Shown here piece after piece: positions 17,593 to 26,962 of a stretch of 64,000 bases of DNA. The position numbers and the translations under genes are program-made. Origin of the DNA: Parasphingorhabdus cellanae (GTDB lineage: Bacteria > Pseudomonadota > Alphaproteobacteria > Sphingomonadales > Sphingomonadaceae); contig NZ_CP071794.1 of assembly GCF_017498565.1 (NCBI RefSeq), forward strand, positions 2,346,001-2,410,000. The letters are read 5' to 3'. The notes below the pieces were generated by a model. It did no database searches. It was given only the letters and a program-made list of their open reading frames with translations, and had not been told where the DNA came from. Within the stretch, counting starts at the first letter, position 1. The number at the start of each line of letters is the position of its first letter.

Positions 17593-18485
17593 GCGTTGCG
17601 CCGTGAGGGAGGCAGCGCGTTGCAGCCGCTCTCCTACTAAAATCATCTCTTTGCTGGTAAAGCGCTCGTGGCCGCGCGCATCTTTGCCTAGTGCAATAAT
17701 ATCCGTTGCATTTTTACCGCATGCATCGCCGCATCAAACTGCTCCTTCCCGCCGGAATGGCGGTATACGAAAATGGCAAGATCGCGCTCGGTAATGGTCG
17801 CCTGCTGTTTTTTAATAGCTTCCAAAGCAATACCGGGGCTGGCGATAATCTTTGCGCCGTTGCGCCTTGCAATGTCGGCATGCTCGGCCAGCCGTTCAGC
17901 CTCCAAGGCCATGCCCGGACATTCTTGCTCCGGCAGGCCCGATCTTGTTCTGCGGTTCCAGATCAATGCCCTGATCTTCCCATGACCGGTGATCAATTTG
18001 CACATTGATGTCCAATGATACTAAACGCGCGTTGACATGGCCCGTCCAATGCTCGCGCCATTGCTGTACCAGCGCAGTCTTGTTCCAGTCGCGCACCTTG
18101 GCGCCAAAGCCGTCTTCGTCAACTTCGCGCATGGTCAGCATGACATGGGCATGGGGCTTGGCCAGCCTGTCTGCGCCCATATCCCAATGGACATTGAGAT
18201 TGGCGATCATGCCCTTGTTCACAAACTCGGCTTTTACAAAATCACGGGCCAGATCGATGCCTTGCTGTTCCGTCATCTCGCGCGGAATGGCAAATTCCAC
18301 TTCACGGGCAAGCTGGAAGTTCCTGCGTTTCTACGTGGCCTCGATGGCGTTCCAAAGCCGCTCGCGGTCCGACAGATGATCCGGCGCACCCTCCCGGCAG
18401 CAGCACTTCACTATGCACCAGACGCCAAAGAGCTGGATCCGTTGGCGCGCGAAATGATTTTTGCGGAGAAACGATAGATAGCCAT
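17592..18485 (-). pseudogene. traA: decayed Ti-type conjugative relaxase TraA (N-terminal third only)
   Basis: From an ATG at 18485 the minus strand reads MAIYRFSAKIISRANGSS, the usual TraA/MobL start. After a deletion it continues GAPDHLSDRERLWNAIEAT, an in-frame TAG, then VEFAIPREMTEQQGIDLARDF, the metal-binding motif KPHAHVMLTMREV and VRDWNKTALVQQW. A frameshift precedes LEAERLAEHADIARRNGAKI, and the remnant ends ERFTSKEMILVGERLQRAASL near 17592. Intact proteins exceed 900 residues, so the helicase part is lost. The homology is clear by motif order. It abuts the truncated capD, showing a recombination junction. Confidence 0.85.
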
Positions 18486-18530
18486 CAGGACTATTCATTT
18501 GCACTCTTCAAGCGAGGTCGGTACGATGTA

Positions 18531-18545
18531 TAAGCGCGCCCTCCC
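18531..18545 (+). other. oriT: oriT nic-site-like sequence
   Basis: TAAGCGCGCCCTCCC lies between divergent traA and traC remnants, where oriT is found in Ti-type plasmids. It closely resembles the nic region of the RSF1010/R1162 and pTi family (TAAGTGCGCCCT core), differing mainly at the fifth base. The relaxase is broken, so the site could only be used in trans. Assignment rests on sequence resemblance and position. Confidence 0.6.
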
Positions 18546-18609
18546 ATGAAAAATTCCCGTGCGGGACCGGCACGTATCACACCGTTCCGGCAACCCTGCA
18601 GCGTCGCGC

Positions 18610-18838
18610 ACAGACTTGTTCTATAGTGTCTTCATCACACGCGCCGACAAGCTGGATGCGGACATGCTGGCGGGCGTATTGCTCGCCGCCGCGCAAAGCA
18701 AAGATACCGGTCGGCAGGAAGCGTGGCGCAGAAAAAGGCGCGTGCGTTTTTTACAGCCCCTCCCGCAGGGTGGCTCGTAACGGTAAAACGAACGCGCCGA
18801 GCAATGAAGCAAACGCAGGCTATGGTGCACCGGCCTAA
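18610..18838 (+). pseudogene. traC: traC remnant
   Basis: The translation RADKLDADMLAGVLLAAA followed by QSKDTGRQEAWRRKGA matches the central and C-terminal part of TraC-type conjugal transfer proteins, normally about 100 residues beginning with an ALxxKxxxLKxxR helix that is absent here. One frameshift near 18737 separates EAWRRK from the rest. It is divergent from traA and precedes traD, the standard Dtr gene order. No plausible start remains. Confidence 0.65.
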
Positions 18839-18874
18839 AGCAAGCCAGCGTCGCACTGACAAAAGGATTAGGTG

Positions 18875-19077
18875 ATGAAACGCCGGGAGCGCACCCGCCG
18901 TCTGATTGAACTGGGCGGGTAGGTACAAGCGCCGGACTGGTCGAACTCACCGATGATGGCCGGACCATGATTTTTGGCGCGTTCTTGCGAATGGCCGAAT
19001 TGCTGTGAAGCGAACGCGGCAACGAAGTGCGGTTGCTCTGGCAACGAAACGGCAAGCGAACGTTTGAGAGTGAATGA
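18875..19077 (+). pseudogene. traD: traD remnant
   Basis: The ATG at 18875 opens MKRRERTRRLIELGG, the typical TraD start, then an in-frame TAG. Homology continues in a shifted frame with GLVELTDDGRTMIFGAFLRMAELL, a TGA, and SERGNEVRLLWQRNGKRTFES. Intact proteins are ~70 residues, so nearly the full length is recognisable although broken. It follows the traC remnant. Confidence 0.7.
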
Positions 19078-19587
19078 TTAAGCGGTCGTCAATCAAACCT
19101 TCTACTATGCTTTGACAGTTAACGACTACAATGCCTGAATGGCAGCAAATACATTCAATTATCCGAATAATCTCACGACACCTGAACAGATATGTCTATT
19201 GGCCGAAGATTATCGCAGAAAACCAACCATCATGATGGCGTAGACTGTGCTTCTTTTATCTTGCAGTTTAAAATCATATCCCATCAACTTATATTTTTTC
19301 CGCCACTCAGACTGGCAGATTGAAACGTCGATCAAATCATTGCCACCAATCCGTCCAGAATAATTCGCAAAATAAATTTAAGGGTCGCGGATGGAGGCGG
19401 ATCCATTTTTGATATAGTAAGTTTGTTTTGATGGAGATGTCTGCAATCTTATGTTGGCGAATCTAATGAATATGCTTGAAAGGTTAAAATACGAGGGCTA
19501 CTTGCAATCGACTTATCAGATTGCCTTGGAGTCCGAAAAAACAATTGCAGACTAAATCTAATCCTTAGTTTTGTAGGTATTTAGGCC
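19078..19587. other. AT-rich gap with two 34-codon open frames
   Basis: This 510-bp gap separates the conjugation relic from the polysaccharide locus. Two short plus-strand frames are present: 19139-19243 (MAANTFNYPNNLTTPEQICL..., ending MMA) and 19451-19555 (MLANLMNMLERLKYEGYL..., ending IAD). Neither has a strong Shine-Dalgarno or a recognised family. They may be gene fragments or chance. The promoter for the downstream export genes should lie here; none was identified with certainty. Confidence 0.35.
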
Positions 19588-21039
19588 ATGAAAATCTCAA
19601 AAAGAACTCTGAAAACGTTTATGGAAAAACTGTCTGCACCAGAGATTCGTTTCTATGCGTTTATGATATTCTTTGCCATAGTGTTTTTTACTGGCGGCGG
19701 TGCGCGGGATGACATCCAGTCGTTGCTTATGCTCCGGCCGCTCGCTGTTCTATTTTGTGCCTACGCGCTGGCTGTAAAGATTCCCGGGCAATGGAGAGAA
19801 CGTTTATTCCCAATATATATTGCTTGCAGTTTGTTAGCACTAATGGTCTTCCAACTGATACCCCTTCCTCCATCCATCTGGACCGGATTGCCGGGACGAC
19901 AAATTTTCTCGGATATCGCAAATATTGCCGGAATTGAACAGCCTTGGCGACCGCTGTCGCTGTCACCATCTAGAACTTTGAATAGTTTGTTTTCGCTTGC
20001 AGTTCCTATCGCAGCGATGATGCTTTATCTCAACCTCGATAATGAATATCGGAAGCGTGCGATCCCTGTTATTATCATTTTATGCGCAGTTAGTGGGCTT
20101 TGGGCTGTGTTCCAAATGGTCGGTCCATCGCGTGGACCTCTATACCTCTACCGAATAACCAATTTTGGAAGCGGAGTTGGTCTTTTTGCCAATCGAAATC
20201 ATCAAGCTGTGGTGCTTTCCTGTGCAATCGTAATGTTGGGCTGGTATGCTGCATCCCAAAAACCCAACGCTAAACTGGCGGTATTAAAGCTTTACGCAAG
20301 CATCGCGACTATGCTTGTTTTTATCCCACTGATTTTTGTGACAGGGTCTCGAGCGGGCTTGTTGTTGATGGTACCGAGTTTGTTATTTGCTCTATTTTTC
20401 ATCTATTTCGGACGATATAATTCACGCAACGCTCGTCGACAGAATCGCCCTCGAAATCGAAAACAAAGGTTCGTTTCGCCGCGCCAAGTCATTTTATTTG
20501 TAAGTGGCTCTGCAATCATTGGTTTTGCAGCGCTGTCCGTTATATTTTCCCGTTCACTAGCATATGACAGGCTTTTTAACAGTGGTGGCATCAACGAATT
20601 GAGGATACAAGTATTGCCGACGCTAATTACTATGATCAGGGATTATATGCCTTGGGGGAGTGGCTTTGGTTCATTTGAGCACGTTTACAAAATTTATGAA
20701 CCACTGAAATTGCTCAATCCCAGCTACTTCAACCAAGCACATAACGACTGGCTTCAATATCCAATTGAAGGAGGAGCCGCAGCCGTTTTGATTGCTGTTC
20801 TTGGTGGCTGCTGGTTCTTGATACGTCTCACGCAATTAGCTAAAAACTGGCGATTCTCCCGCCATGAAAAGTATGCCGCAATAATGTGTATTTCCATAAT
20901 GCTGTTTCTTCTCGCTGCAAGTATTGGCGATTATCCTCTTCGAGTACCTTCAGTAATCGCCTTATTCGCGGTTCTAGCTTGCATTTTCAACGATAGCGTT
21001 CGCGCTGTTCAGCTAAGCGAAATGAGGCAATTACAATAA
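19588..21039 (+). CDS. O-antigen ligase/Wzy-type polysaccharide polymerase
   Basis: This is a 483-residue inner-membrane protein with about ten to twelve hydrophobic spans. The Wzy_C/O-antigen-ligase region is marked by GVGLFANRNHQAVVLS, VTGSRAGLLLMVPS and, after a basic cytoplasmic stretch (~275-300), the large periplasmic loop with GSGFGSFEHVYKIY and NQAHNDWLQYPIEGG. These motifs occur in both WaaL ligases and Wzy polymerases; location at the head of a Wza/Wzc locus favours polymerase or a related ligase role. The start at 19588 gives a basic N-terminus followed by TM1 near residue 23. Confidence 0.85.
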   Translation: MKISKRTLKTFMEKLSAPEIRFYAFMIFFAIVFFTGGGARDDIQSLLMLRPLAVLFCAYALAVKIPGQWRERLFPIYIACSLLALMVFQLIPLPPSIWTGLPGRQIFSDIANIAGIEQPWRPLSLSPSRTLNSLFSLAVPIAAMMLYLNLDNEYRKRAIPVIIILCAVSGLWAVFQMVGPSRGPLYLYRITNFGSGVGLFANRNHQAVVLSCAIVMLGWYAASQKPNAKLAVLKLYASIATMLVFIPLIFVTGSRAGLLLMVPSLLFALFFIYFGRYNSRNARRQNRPRNRKQRFVSPRQVILFVSGSAIIGFAALSVIFSRSLAYDRLFNSGGINELRIQVLPTLITMIRDYMPWGSGFGSFEHVYKIYEPLKLLNPSYFNQAHNDWLQYPIEGGAAAVLIAVLGGCWFLIRLTQLAKNWRFSRHEKYAAIMCISIMLFLLAASIGDYPLRVPSVIALFAVLACIFNDSVRAVQLSEMRQLQ

Positions 21040-21137
21040 CTAACAATAAATTATTCTGGAAATCTAATTCGCGAACCATGAATGGTTTACCTGTGGAATC
21101 TCTTCGTCTAACGATGATCACTAAATATGGAACTTAT

Positions 21138-21857
21138 ATGACGATTATAAACCGCTTATTGCTGCTGTTTTTTCTATTACTGCTGCCTTCATGCGGGGGC
21201 CAGACGGTGCTAGGCGAAAGCCCTAACGTTACCCTTGTGTCCAGCGAGGGCTTGCCCGAGCCTACTCGTGTTGATTTGTTAAGTTCTAATCGCCCTTACC
21301 TGATTGGGCCTTTTGACAAGCTGAAAATTGACGTTTTCGGGATCGAGGATTTGAGTAAGGAAGTGCAGATTGATGCCAGCGGGCGTTTGTCTTTTCCTCT
21401 CATCGGAGTTGTGAGAGCTTCCGGCCGTACACCGGGAGAACTGGCGGATGAGTTAGAAAAAAAACTGCAAGGCCGCTATGTCCGAAACCCGCAAGTAACG
21501 ATCAATCTAGAAGAGACTGTTAGTCAGGTCATTACGGTTGATGGACAAGTTTCCAAACCCGGACTGTACCCAGTTATTGGCCGTATGACACTGATGCGCG
21601 CGGTTGCTACGGCAGGTGGCACAGGAGAGTTCGCAAAGTTGAATGACGTGGTTATTTTTCGGAACGTTAATGGGCAACAACTAGCAGGCCTGTACAATCT
21701 AAAAGCCATTCGCCGGGGAAATTATGGCGACCCAGAGGTTTTTGCTAATGATGTAATTGTAGTGGGTGATTCTCAGGCCAAGCGCTTGTTCCAGCAGCTC
21801 ATTGAAGCCTCACCGCTCATAACAACACCGCTAATCATATTGTTACAAAGAAGATAA
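21138..21857 (+). CDS. polysaccharide export outer-membrane lipoprotein (Wza-like)
   Basis: This encodes 239 residues from the ATG at 21138, which has GGA 7 bases upstream and begins directly with the signal MTIINRLLLLFFLLLLPSC; earlier in-frame starts at 21078 and 21114 would bury this signal. The lipobox LPSC gives Cys19 as the modified residue. A poly_export domain (YLIGPFDKLKIDVFG to NPQVTINLEE) and an SLBB domain (VITVDGQVSKPGLYPVIGRMTLMRAVATAGG) follow. It would form the outer-membrane exit channel, working with the autokinase 9 bp downstream. Confidence 0.92.
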   Translation: MTIINRLLLLFFLLLLPSCGGQTVLGESPNVTLVSSEGLPEPTRVDLLSSNRPYLIGPFDKLKIDVFGIEDLSKEVQIDASGRLSFPLIGVVRASGRTPGELADELEKKLQGRYVRNPQVTINLEETVSQVITVDGQVSKPGLYPVIGRMTLMRAVATAGGTGEFAKLNDVVIFRNVNGQQLAGLYNLKAIRRGNYGDPEVFANDVIVVGDSQAKRLFQQLIEASPLITTPLIILLQRR

Positions 21858-21866
21858 TATGATGCG

Positions 21867-24062
21867 ATGTCCCGGGAAAAGAATATTTGTATGATAGACG
21901 AAAAAGCAGCTGTATTAGTACCAGATCCGTATAAGGATCAAGAACAAGTAACGCCAATACTATTGCAATATTGGCAGGCGGCTCATCGATACAAACTCGC
22001 CATTGCGATAATTGTAGCAGCCTGCATGGCGCTTGGAATCATCGTGACGCTGCTGATGACGCCTTATTACAACTCGATTTCACGGATTGAGATTAGCCGG
22101 GATCAGGACAAGGTCACCAACGTCGAAGGTTTGCAGGCCGATGATAGTGGCAGCCGAAACCTGGAATTTTATCAGACGCAATATTCGTTATTGGAAGCCC
22201 GCTCACTGGCCGAGCGCGTTGTTCGCGCTCAAAATCTCTCTACACGCGATAGTTTTTTTGAAGCCTTTAATGTCGATCCTAGTGATTCTGGCATGCTGTC
22301 TGGAAGTGATAACATACAATCTGCCGCTCAGCGAAAAGAACCACTTAAACTCGCTATCGAACTGTTACAAAAAAACATTACTATCTCACCAATTCGTGGT
22401 TCTAGCCTCGTAGACGTTGGCTTTCAAAGCCCTGACCCCCGACTATCTGCCGAAATAGCTAACGCTTGGATTGAGCAATTTATTGCGTCCAATATGGATA
22501 GGCGCTTCAATTCAACGGCAGACGCGAGAAATTTCCTATTGGAACAGCTAGATGAGCTCAGACAGAAACTGCAAGATTCTGAGCGTAATCTTTCAACATA
22601 TTCTGATAAAAAAGAAATTATTACGCTTTCATCAGAAAAAAATGACAGCGGAAAAACAGTGTCGCAGAGAACACTGGCATCAGCAAATTTGGAGATGGCT
22701 AACGCCGCACTGGCAGAAGCGATGTCTGACCGCATTATTGCCGAAAGCGAAGCTCGCCAGAGTTCCGGGAATGAAAACGCTCTTACAAATAGCGCGCTCA
22801 ACAATCTTCGTGCAGAACGTGCGAAGGCTCAAGCCGAATATGCCAAACTCGCGGTTCAGTTTGAGCCCGAGTATCCGGCGGTAAAAGCTATGGCATCTCA
22901 GATTACAGCACTTAGTCAAAGTATTGTCGCGGAAGAGACGCGCTCTCGTGCAGGAACTTCCGCCCGATATAGAGAGGCTGTCGAACGAGAGCAAAAACTG
23001 CAAACTGAGGTCAATCGACTGAAGCGTCAGTTTAGTGGCGAACGCCGAGATTCAATTCAGTATAATATTTTCCAGCGGGAAGTTGATACGAACCGGCAAC
23101 TTTATGATGGTCTGTTACAGCGATACAAAGAAATTGGTGTCGCCGGTGTCGGATCAAATAATATTTCAGTTGTCGATCGTGCAGAGCCCGCGGAGGAACC
23201 CTCCAGCCCAAACCTTCTGCTGAATTTAGCTTTGGCACTGCTTGCAGGTGTTGGCCTAGCCGTTTCTTATGTCTTAGTGCTCGAGCAAATTGACCAGACA
23301 GTGAAAGATCCGGCTGAGCTCAAGTCCAAATTGGGCATTGCTTCACTTGGTTCCATTCCTGATTTCGATAAAGAGGACATTTTGCTTAGCCTTACCGACA
23401 AAAAATCAGTGGCTTGGGAAGCCTATCTTTCGATACGCACCAGTCTCGGTTTTCTGACAGACCATGGTGTCCCGCGCTCTTTTCTGCTTACCAGTACACG
23501 TCCTAATGAAGGTAAGAGCACCTCTGCATTCGCTCTCGCGGCAGTCCTAGCCAGCGCTCGAAAGCGTATTTTGTTGATCGATGGCGATATGCGTAATCCA
23601 TCTCTGCACAAAATGCTCGGATCCGATAATGACGCCGGATTGAGCAATTTTCTGTCAGGCACCAACGATTTGGAGCAACTAATATCTAAAAAGACAGCGC
23701 ATGAATTTGATATCATGACAGCTGGCCCTATACCGCCCAATGCAGCCGAACTTCTTAGTGGTCCGCGCATGAATGAACTGGTCGCAAAGCTTAACGAAAT
23801 ATATGATACCATTATTATAGATGCTCCCCCCGTTCTTGGGCTGGCAGATATCCCGCTTTTAGCCGACTCAGTGGAAGGCGTGATTTATACTATCGAAGCA
23901 GGCGGAGTGAAACTACGTGGCATCCAGTCCGGGCTGGAGCGAGTACGTAGTTCACGTGCGCATGTATTTGGCGGAATTGTGACAAAGATTCAATCGCAAC
24001 ATTCTGGATATGGTTATTCTTATCAGTACAGCTATGGGAGCGAGCAAGCGGTAGAAACTTGA
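21867..24062 (+). CDS. polysaccharide co-polymerase / BY-kinase (Wzc-like tyrosine autokinase)
   Basis: This is a 731-residue protein. It has a Wzz domain with TM1 (~44-64) and TM2 (~451-471) bracketing a long periplasmic coiled-coil region (~215-400). A cytoplasmic BY-kinase follows, with Walker A TSTRPNEGKSTS (~542-553), Walker A' ILLIDGDMRN and Walker B IIIDAPPVLGLAD. The C-terminus is Tyr-rich (YGYSYQYSYG), the usual autophosphorylation cluster. It would control chain length and polymer export with the Wza-like protein encoded just upstream. An inner ATG at 21891 is an alternative start. No separate phosphatase gene is seen in the locus. Confidence 0.93.
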   Translation: MSREKNICMIDEKAAVLVPDPYKDQEQVTPILLQYWQAAHRYKLAIAIIVAACMALGIIVTLLMTPYYNSISRIEISRDQDKVTNVEGLQADDSGSRNLEFYQTQYSLLEARSLAERVVRAQNLSTRDSFFEAFNVDPSDSGMLSGSDNIQSAAQRKEPLKLAIELLQKNITISPIRGSSLVDVGFQSPDPRLSAEIANAWIEQFIASNMDRRFNSTADARNFLLEQLDELRQKLQDSERNLSTYSDKKEIITLSSEKNDSGKTVSQRTLASANLEMANAALAEAMSDRIIAESEARQSSGNENALTNSALNNLRAERAKAQAEYAKLAVQFEPEYPAVKAMASQITALSQSIVAEETRSRAGTSARYREAVEREQKLQTEVNRLKRQFSGERRDSIQYNIFQREVDTNRQLYDGLLQRYKEIGVAGVGSNNISVVDRAEPAEEPSSPNLLLNLALALLAGVGLAVSYVLVLEQIDQTVKDPAELKSKLGIASLGSIPDFDKEDILLSLTDKKSVAWEAYLSIRTSLGFLTDHGVPRSFLLTSTRPNEGKSTSAFALAAVLASARKRILLIDGDMRNPSLHKMLGSDNDAGLSNFLSGTNDLEQLISKKTAHEFDIMTAGPIPPNAAELLSGPRMNELVAKLNEIYDTIIIDAPPVLGLADIPLLADSVEGVIYTIEAGGVKLRGIQSGLERVRSSRAHVFGGIVTKIQSQHSGYGYSYQYSYGSEQAVET

Positions 24063-24141
24063 AACAATTGGCGATGATATATGTTATCTGCACTTCTTAT
24101 ATTGAATACCATTAAATTCCAGTTGTTGAGGTCATAGAGTT

Positions 24142-25320
24142 ATGCTGAGAAACATTCTGCTATGGATTGGTGCCATATCTCTCGCGCTTGTGTCGAGCTT
24201 AGCGGCATTAGGATCGATTACTAAAACCAAACGTCCTGAACTGGCATTATCGCTCCAGCCAACAAATGGTTTCGCAGCAGAAAAAATGGCAGTTGAACTC
24301 GTTATCGGGCGGATAGTTAAGGATCGAGGCAAATTTCCTGATCAAATCAATCCTTCATGGTATAAACTAGCTTTGCAGGCCTTCGAAACCGAGCCAGTCT
24401 CACCGGCGGCGATCGCTGTAATCGCTCTGACGAAAACTGGGAACGTACGCCGATCCCTTATGGAAAAAGCCTTTAATCTTTCAAGACGCCAGCAATTAGT
24501 TACGGGTTGGATGATCGCCGACAGTGGATCACGGAACGATATCCCATCCATTCTCCAATTCTACGATACCACCCTCAGAACAAGCACGTCGTCTGCTGGC
24601 ACAATTATCCCGGTAATGGCAAATGCCTTGGAAAACGAGAATTTTGTTGAGCCTTTTGCTGCGATTTTATCTGTTAATCCGCCTTGGGCTGACCTTTTCT
24701 GGGCAAAGGTCGCGGCTACACCTATTGCGATCACGAATGCTGCCGATCTACGTAGGCTGTTATATAAAAAAAATGACCAAAACGAGGATTTTCGGGATAA
24801 CTCTCTGATCAACGCACTGGTAAATAACAACCGTATTGGAAAGGCAGAACAACTGTATATGCTTTTCACCAATGCGTCCGGAGATGACCATCTCATTCGA
24901 GATAGTGAGTTCAATTCGGAGCCTGTCTATCCCCCATTTGACTGGCAACTTTTCTCTACTGGGGAATATGGAGCTGCCATAGGGAAGGGCAGATTGAATC
25001 TAAGCGCTATCCATAACTCTGGAGGTTTGTTCGCACGGCAGCTTGTAAAGCTGCCCAAGAGGATTCTTGATATGGAAGTCGAGGCTGCGCGAGACATACC
25101 AGAGAATGCCGAGTTATCCTTGGGGCTATCCTGCGCAGAAGACATTAAAAATAGACCTAGTGAAATAGACATTCCACTAAAAGAAAGAATAACTACACGC
25201 AAAATCAGTAACCAAGGATCACCTTGCGAATATTATTGGGTAAGTATCTCGGGGAGATCCTCAGATCACGGTGATGGATTTGATATTGCAATTACATCCG
25301 TTTCGTTGCGCAACCAGTAG
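24142..25320 (+). CDS. uncharacterised EPS-locus membrane-anchored or secreted protein
   Basis: This encodes 392 residues. The N-terminus (LRNILLWIGAISLALVSSLAALG) is a signal peptide or anchor. Residues ~45-260 are largely helical with a repeat-like pattern (for example AAIAVIALTKTGNVRRSLMEKAF and NALVNNNRIGKAEQLYMLF), suggesting TPR-like units. The C-terminal ~130 residues (from FDWQLFSTGEYGA) look beta-rich and contain two Cys that could form a disulphide. I do not recognise a family. It sits between the autokinase and the initiating sugar transferase, so a role in assembly or export is likely by context only. Confidence 0.75.
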   Translation: MLRNILLWIGAISLALVSSLAALGSITKTKRPELALSLQPTNGFAAEKMAVELVIGRIVKDRGKFPDQINPSWYKLALQAFETEPVSPAAIAVIALTKTGNVRRSLMEKAFNLSRRQQLVTGWMIADSGSRNDIPSILQFYDTTLRTSTSSAGTIIPVMANALENENFVEPFAAILSVNPPWADLFWAKVAATPIAITNAADLRRLLYKKNDQNEDFRDNSLINALVNNNRIGKAEQLYMLFTNASGDDHLIRDSEFNSEPVYPPFDWQLFSTGEYGAAIGKGRLNLSAIHNSGGLFARQLVKLPKRILDMEVEAARDIPENAELSLGLSCAEDIKNRPSEIDIPLKERITTRKISNQGSPCEYYWVSISGRSSDHGDGFDIAITSVSLRNQ

Positions 25321-25331
25321 GGGGGACTTTG

Positions 25332-25886
25332 GTGAAGCGTCTGTTTGATATACTCTTAGCAATGGCGTTGTTCGGTCCGGCCGTAATTCTGATATTTTTC
25401 GCTGTAATTTGGATTAGGTTAGAGAGTTCAGGACCGGCCATCTTTAGACAGATTCGTGTGGGCAAACATCAAAGACCGTTTACGATGCTTAAATTAAGAA
25501 CGATGCAATCGGGTACTGGTGACCGGGCTTCCCATGAGACATCCGCATCACATATCACAAGAGCAGGGAAATGGTTGAGACAAACTAAGGTCGATGAACT
25601 ACCACAAATTTGGTCTGTCTTTATCGGTGACATGAGCTTTGTCGGTCCGCGACCATGTCTACCAATACAGAACGAACTTATCGACGCACGAGAGCGTTTA
25701 AATGTATTTTCTGTTTCGCCTGGAATTACTGGTCCGGCACAAATCGCGAATGTTGATATGTCCACGCCCGAAAAACTAGCAGATATAGACGCATTTTATG
25801 TAGCAGAACGATCATTTGGCCGCGATCTTGGCTACATCTGGAATACAGCGTTCGGCAAAGGGAGAGGTGATGCGATTAGTCGATAA
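25332..25886 (+). CDS. initiating undecaprenyl-phosphate sugar phosphotransferase
   Basis: This encodes 184 residues from GTG at 25332, with GGGGG 6 bases upstream; a TTG one codon earlier is the alternative. It is the small monotopic PGT class: one N-terminal re-entrant hydrophobic segment (LFDILLAMALFGPAVILIFF) and the catalytic bacterial sugar transferase domain with TMLKLRTMQ, LRQTKVDELPQIWSV and MSFVGPRPCLP. It would move a sugar-1-phosphate from a UDP-sugar to undecaprenyl phosphate to start repeat-unit synthesis. The size resembles PglC and the catalytic core of WcaJ. The substrate cannot be assigned. Confidence 0.9.
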   Translation: MKRLFDILLAMALFGPAVILIFFAVIWIRLESSGPAIFRQIRVGKHQRPFTMLKLRTMQSGTGDRASHETSASHITRAGKWLRQTKVDELPQIWSVFIGDMSFVGPRPCLPIQNELIDARERLNVFSVSPGITGPAQIANVDMSTPEKLADIDAFYVAERSFGRDLGYIWNTAFGKGRGDAISR

Positions 25887-25951
25887 AGGCCAAGGCAACT
25901 ATAGCCTGTTTTATACGAAACAATCGCTCACTATTTGGTCTTTCAATTGTT

Positions 25952-26815
25952 TCAGTAAGGCCGCATCGTAATTTCAAACGCCTCGCGCATTGAATAACTC
26001 GGCACGTAACCCGTCTGCCGCTTAAATTTAGCATCCTGATAGCAAGCATCGTCTAGCAAGCTAGATGCGCGGCTTCTTAGAAGCAATTTTAGTATAGGTT
26101 TAACTATTGGACCAAGGCTAAACGTCCTTGTTCCTTTGCCGGCAATAGTGGTCATAAGGTCATAGATTCTAGCCGGGCTTAGAGGCTCATGATCCACTGT
26201 TATGTAGATTCCCTCAAGCTGCGCTTCGATCGCTGCTACTACCGCCCCCGCAAAATTATCTATGAACATGAAATGACGAAGGTTGCTTAAGTTTGCAAAT
26301 GGTAACGGCAATCCATTCAATGCACATTTTCTCAGTATTCCAAAGACTCCACCGGCTTTGGCTCCATATAAAATCGGTGGACGCAAGATACATATTTTGA
26401 TGCCGCTGTTGCCCAAATTTCGCAACCGTTTGTCACCTTCAAGTTTAGTGTGGCCATATTCAGAATTCGGACTTTCAACATAATCTTCGGTAATCCATTC
26501 TCCTGGTTGACTGACGCTCCCGATTGCAGCGACACTGCTAATGTGTAGATACCCATCAGTAATACAATCGTGTAATTTATCGTATAATTCTGCGGGTAGA
26601 TGTGTATTCGCTCTACGGTCCACAGCATTGCCAATGCGAGTGCTACCCGCGCAATTTATTACCCAATCACATTGACCTAGCGATAGCCGAAGATCTTCCG
26701 GTTTTTGTTCTAGCTCAGACCTCGTAATAACATGGACTTTATGACCCCGCTTGCGTATGGCGTCGCGGATTGATGACCCAACAAAACCGGAAGAGCCTGC
26801 GATTGCAATTTTCAT
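25952..26815 (-). CDS. NAD-dependent epimerase/dehydratase (extended SDR)
   Basis: This encodes 287 residues beginning MKIAIAGSSGFVGSSI, a Rossmann nucleotide-binding motif. ISSVAAIG and YGHTKLEGDKRL provide the Ser and Tyr-x-x-x-Lys catalytic residues of extended short-chain dehydrogenases. The C-terminal part (~165-287) would bind the nucleotide sugar. It resembles WbpV/WbpK-type 4-ketoreductases by general organisation, but the specific reaction is inferred. It is the only minus-strand gene among plus-strand neighbours and is divergent from the glycosyltransferase gene at 26963. Confidence 0.8.
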   Translation of the reverse strand: MKIAIAGSSGFVGSSIRDAIRKRGHKVHVITRSELEQKPEDLRLSLGQCDWVINCAGSTRIGNAVDRRANTHLPAELYDKLHDCITDGYLHISSVAAIGSVSQPGEWITEDYVESPNSEYGHTKLEGDKRLRNLGNSGIKICILRPPILYGAKAGGVFGILRKCALNGLPLPFANLSNLRHFMFIDNFAGAVVAAIEAQLEGIYITVDHEPLSPARIYDLMTTIAGKGTRTFSLGPIVKPILKLLLRSRASSLLDDACYQDAKFKRQTGYVPSYSMREAFEITMRPY

Positions 26816-26962
26816 TTGGTCGCTTTCCTAAGTGACATTAGAATTGAATTCTTTCAGCTATAGAAGCGCGATAGGCCACTTTTTATCTCGTAGCTTTTTC
26901 AACTTCCGGCTTGTGTTGGTCAAGTTCATCTAACAAGAAATCCGAAAGGTTCGAAATCAAAA

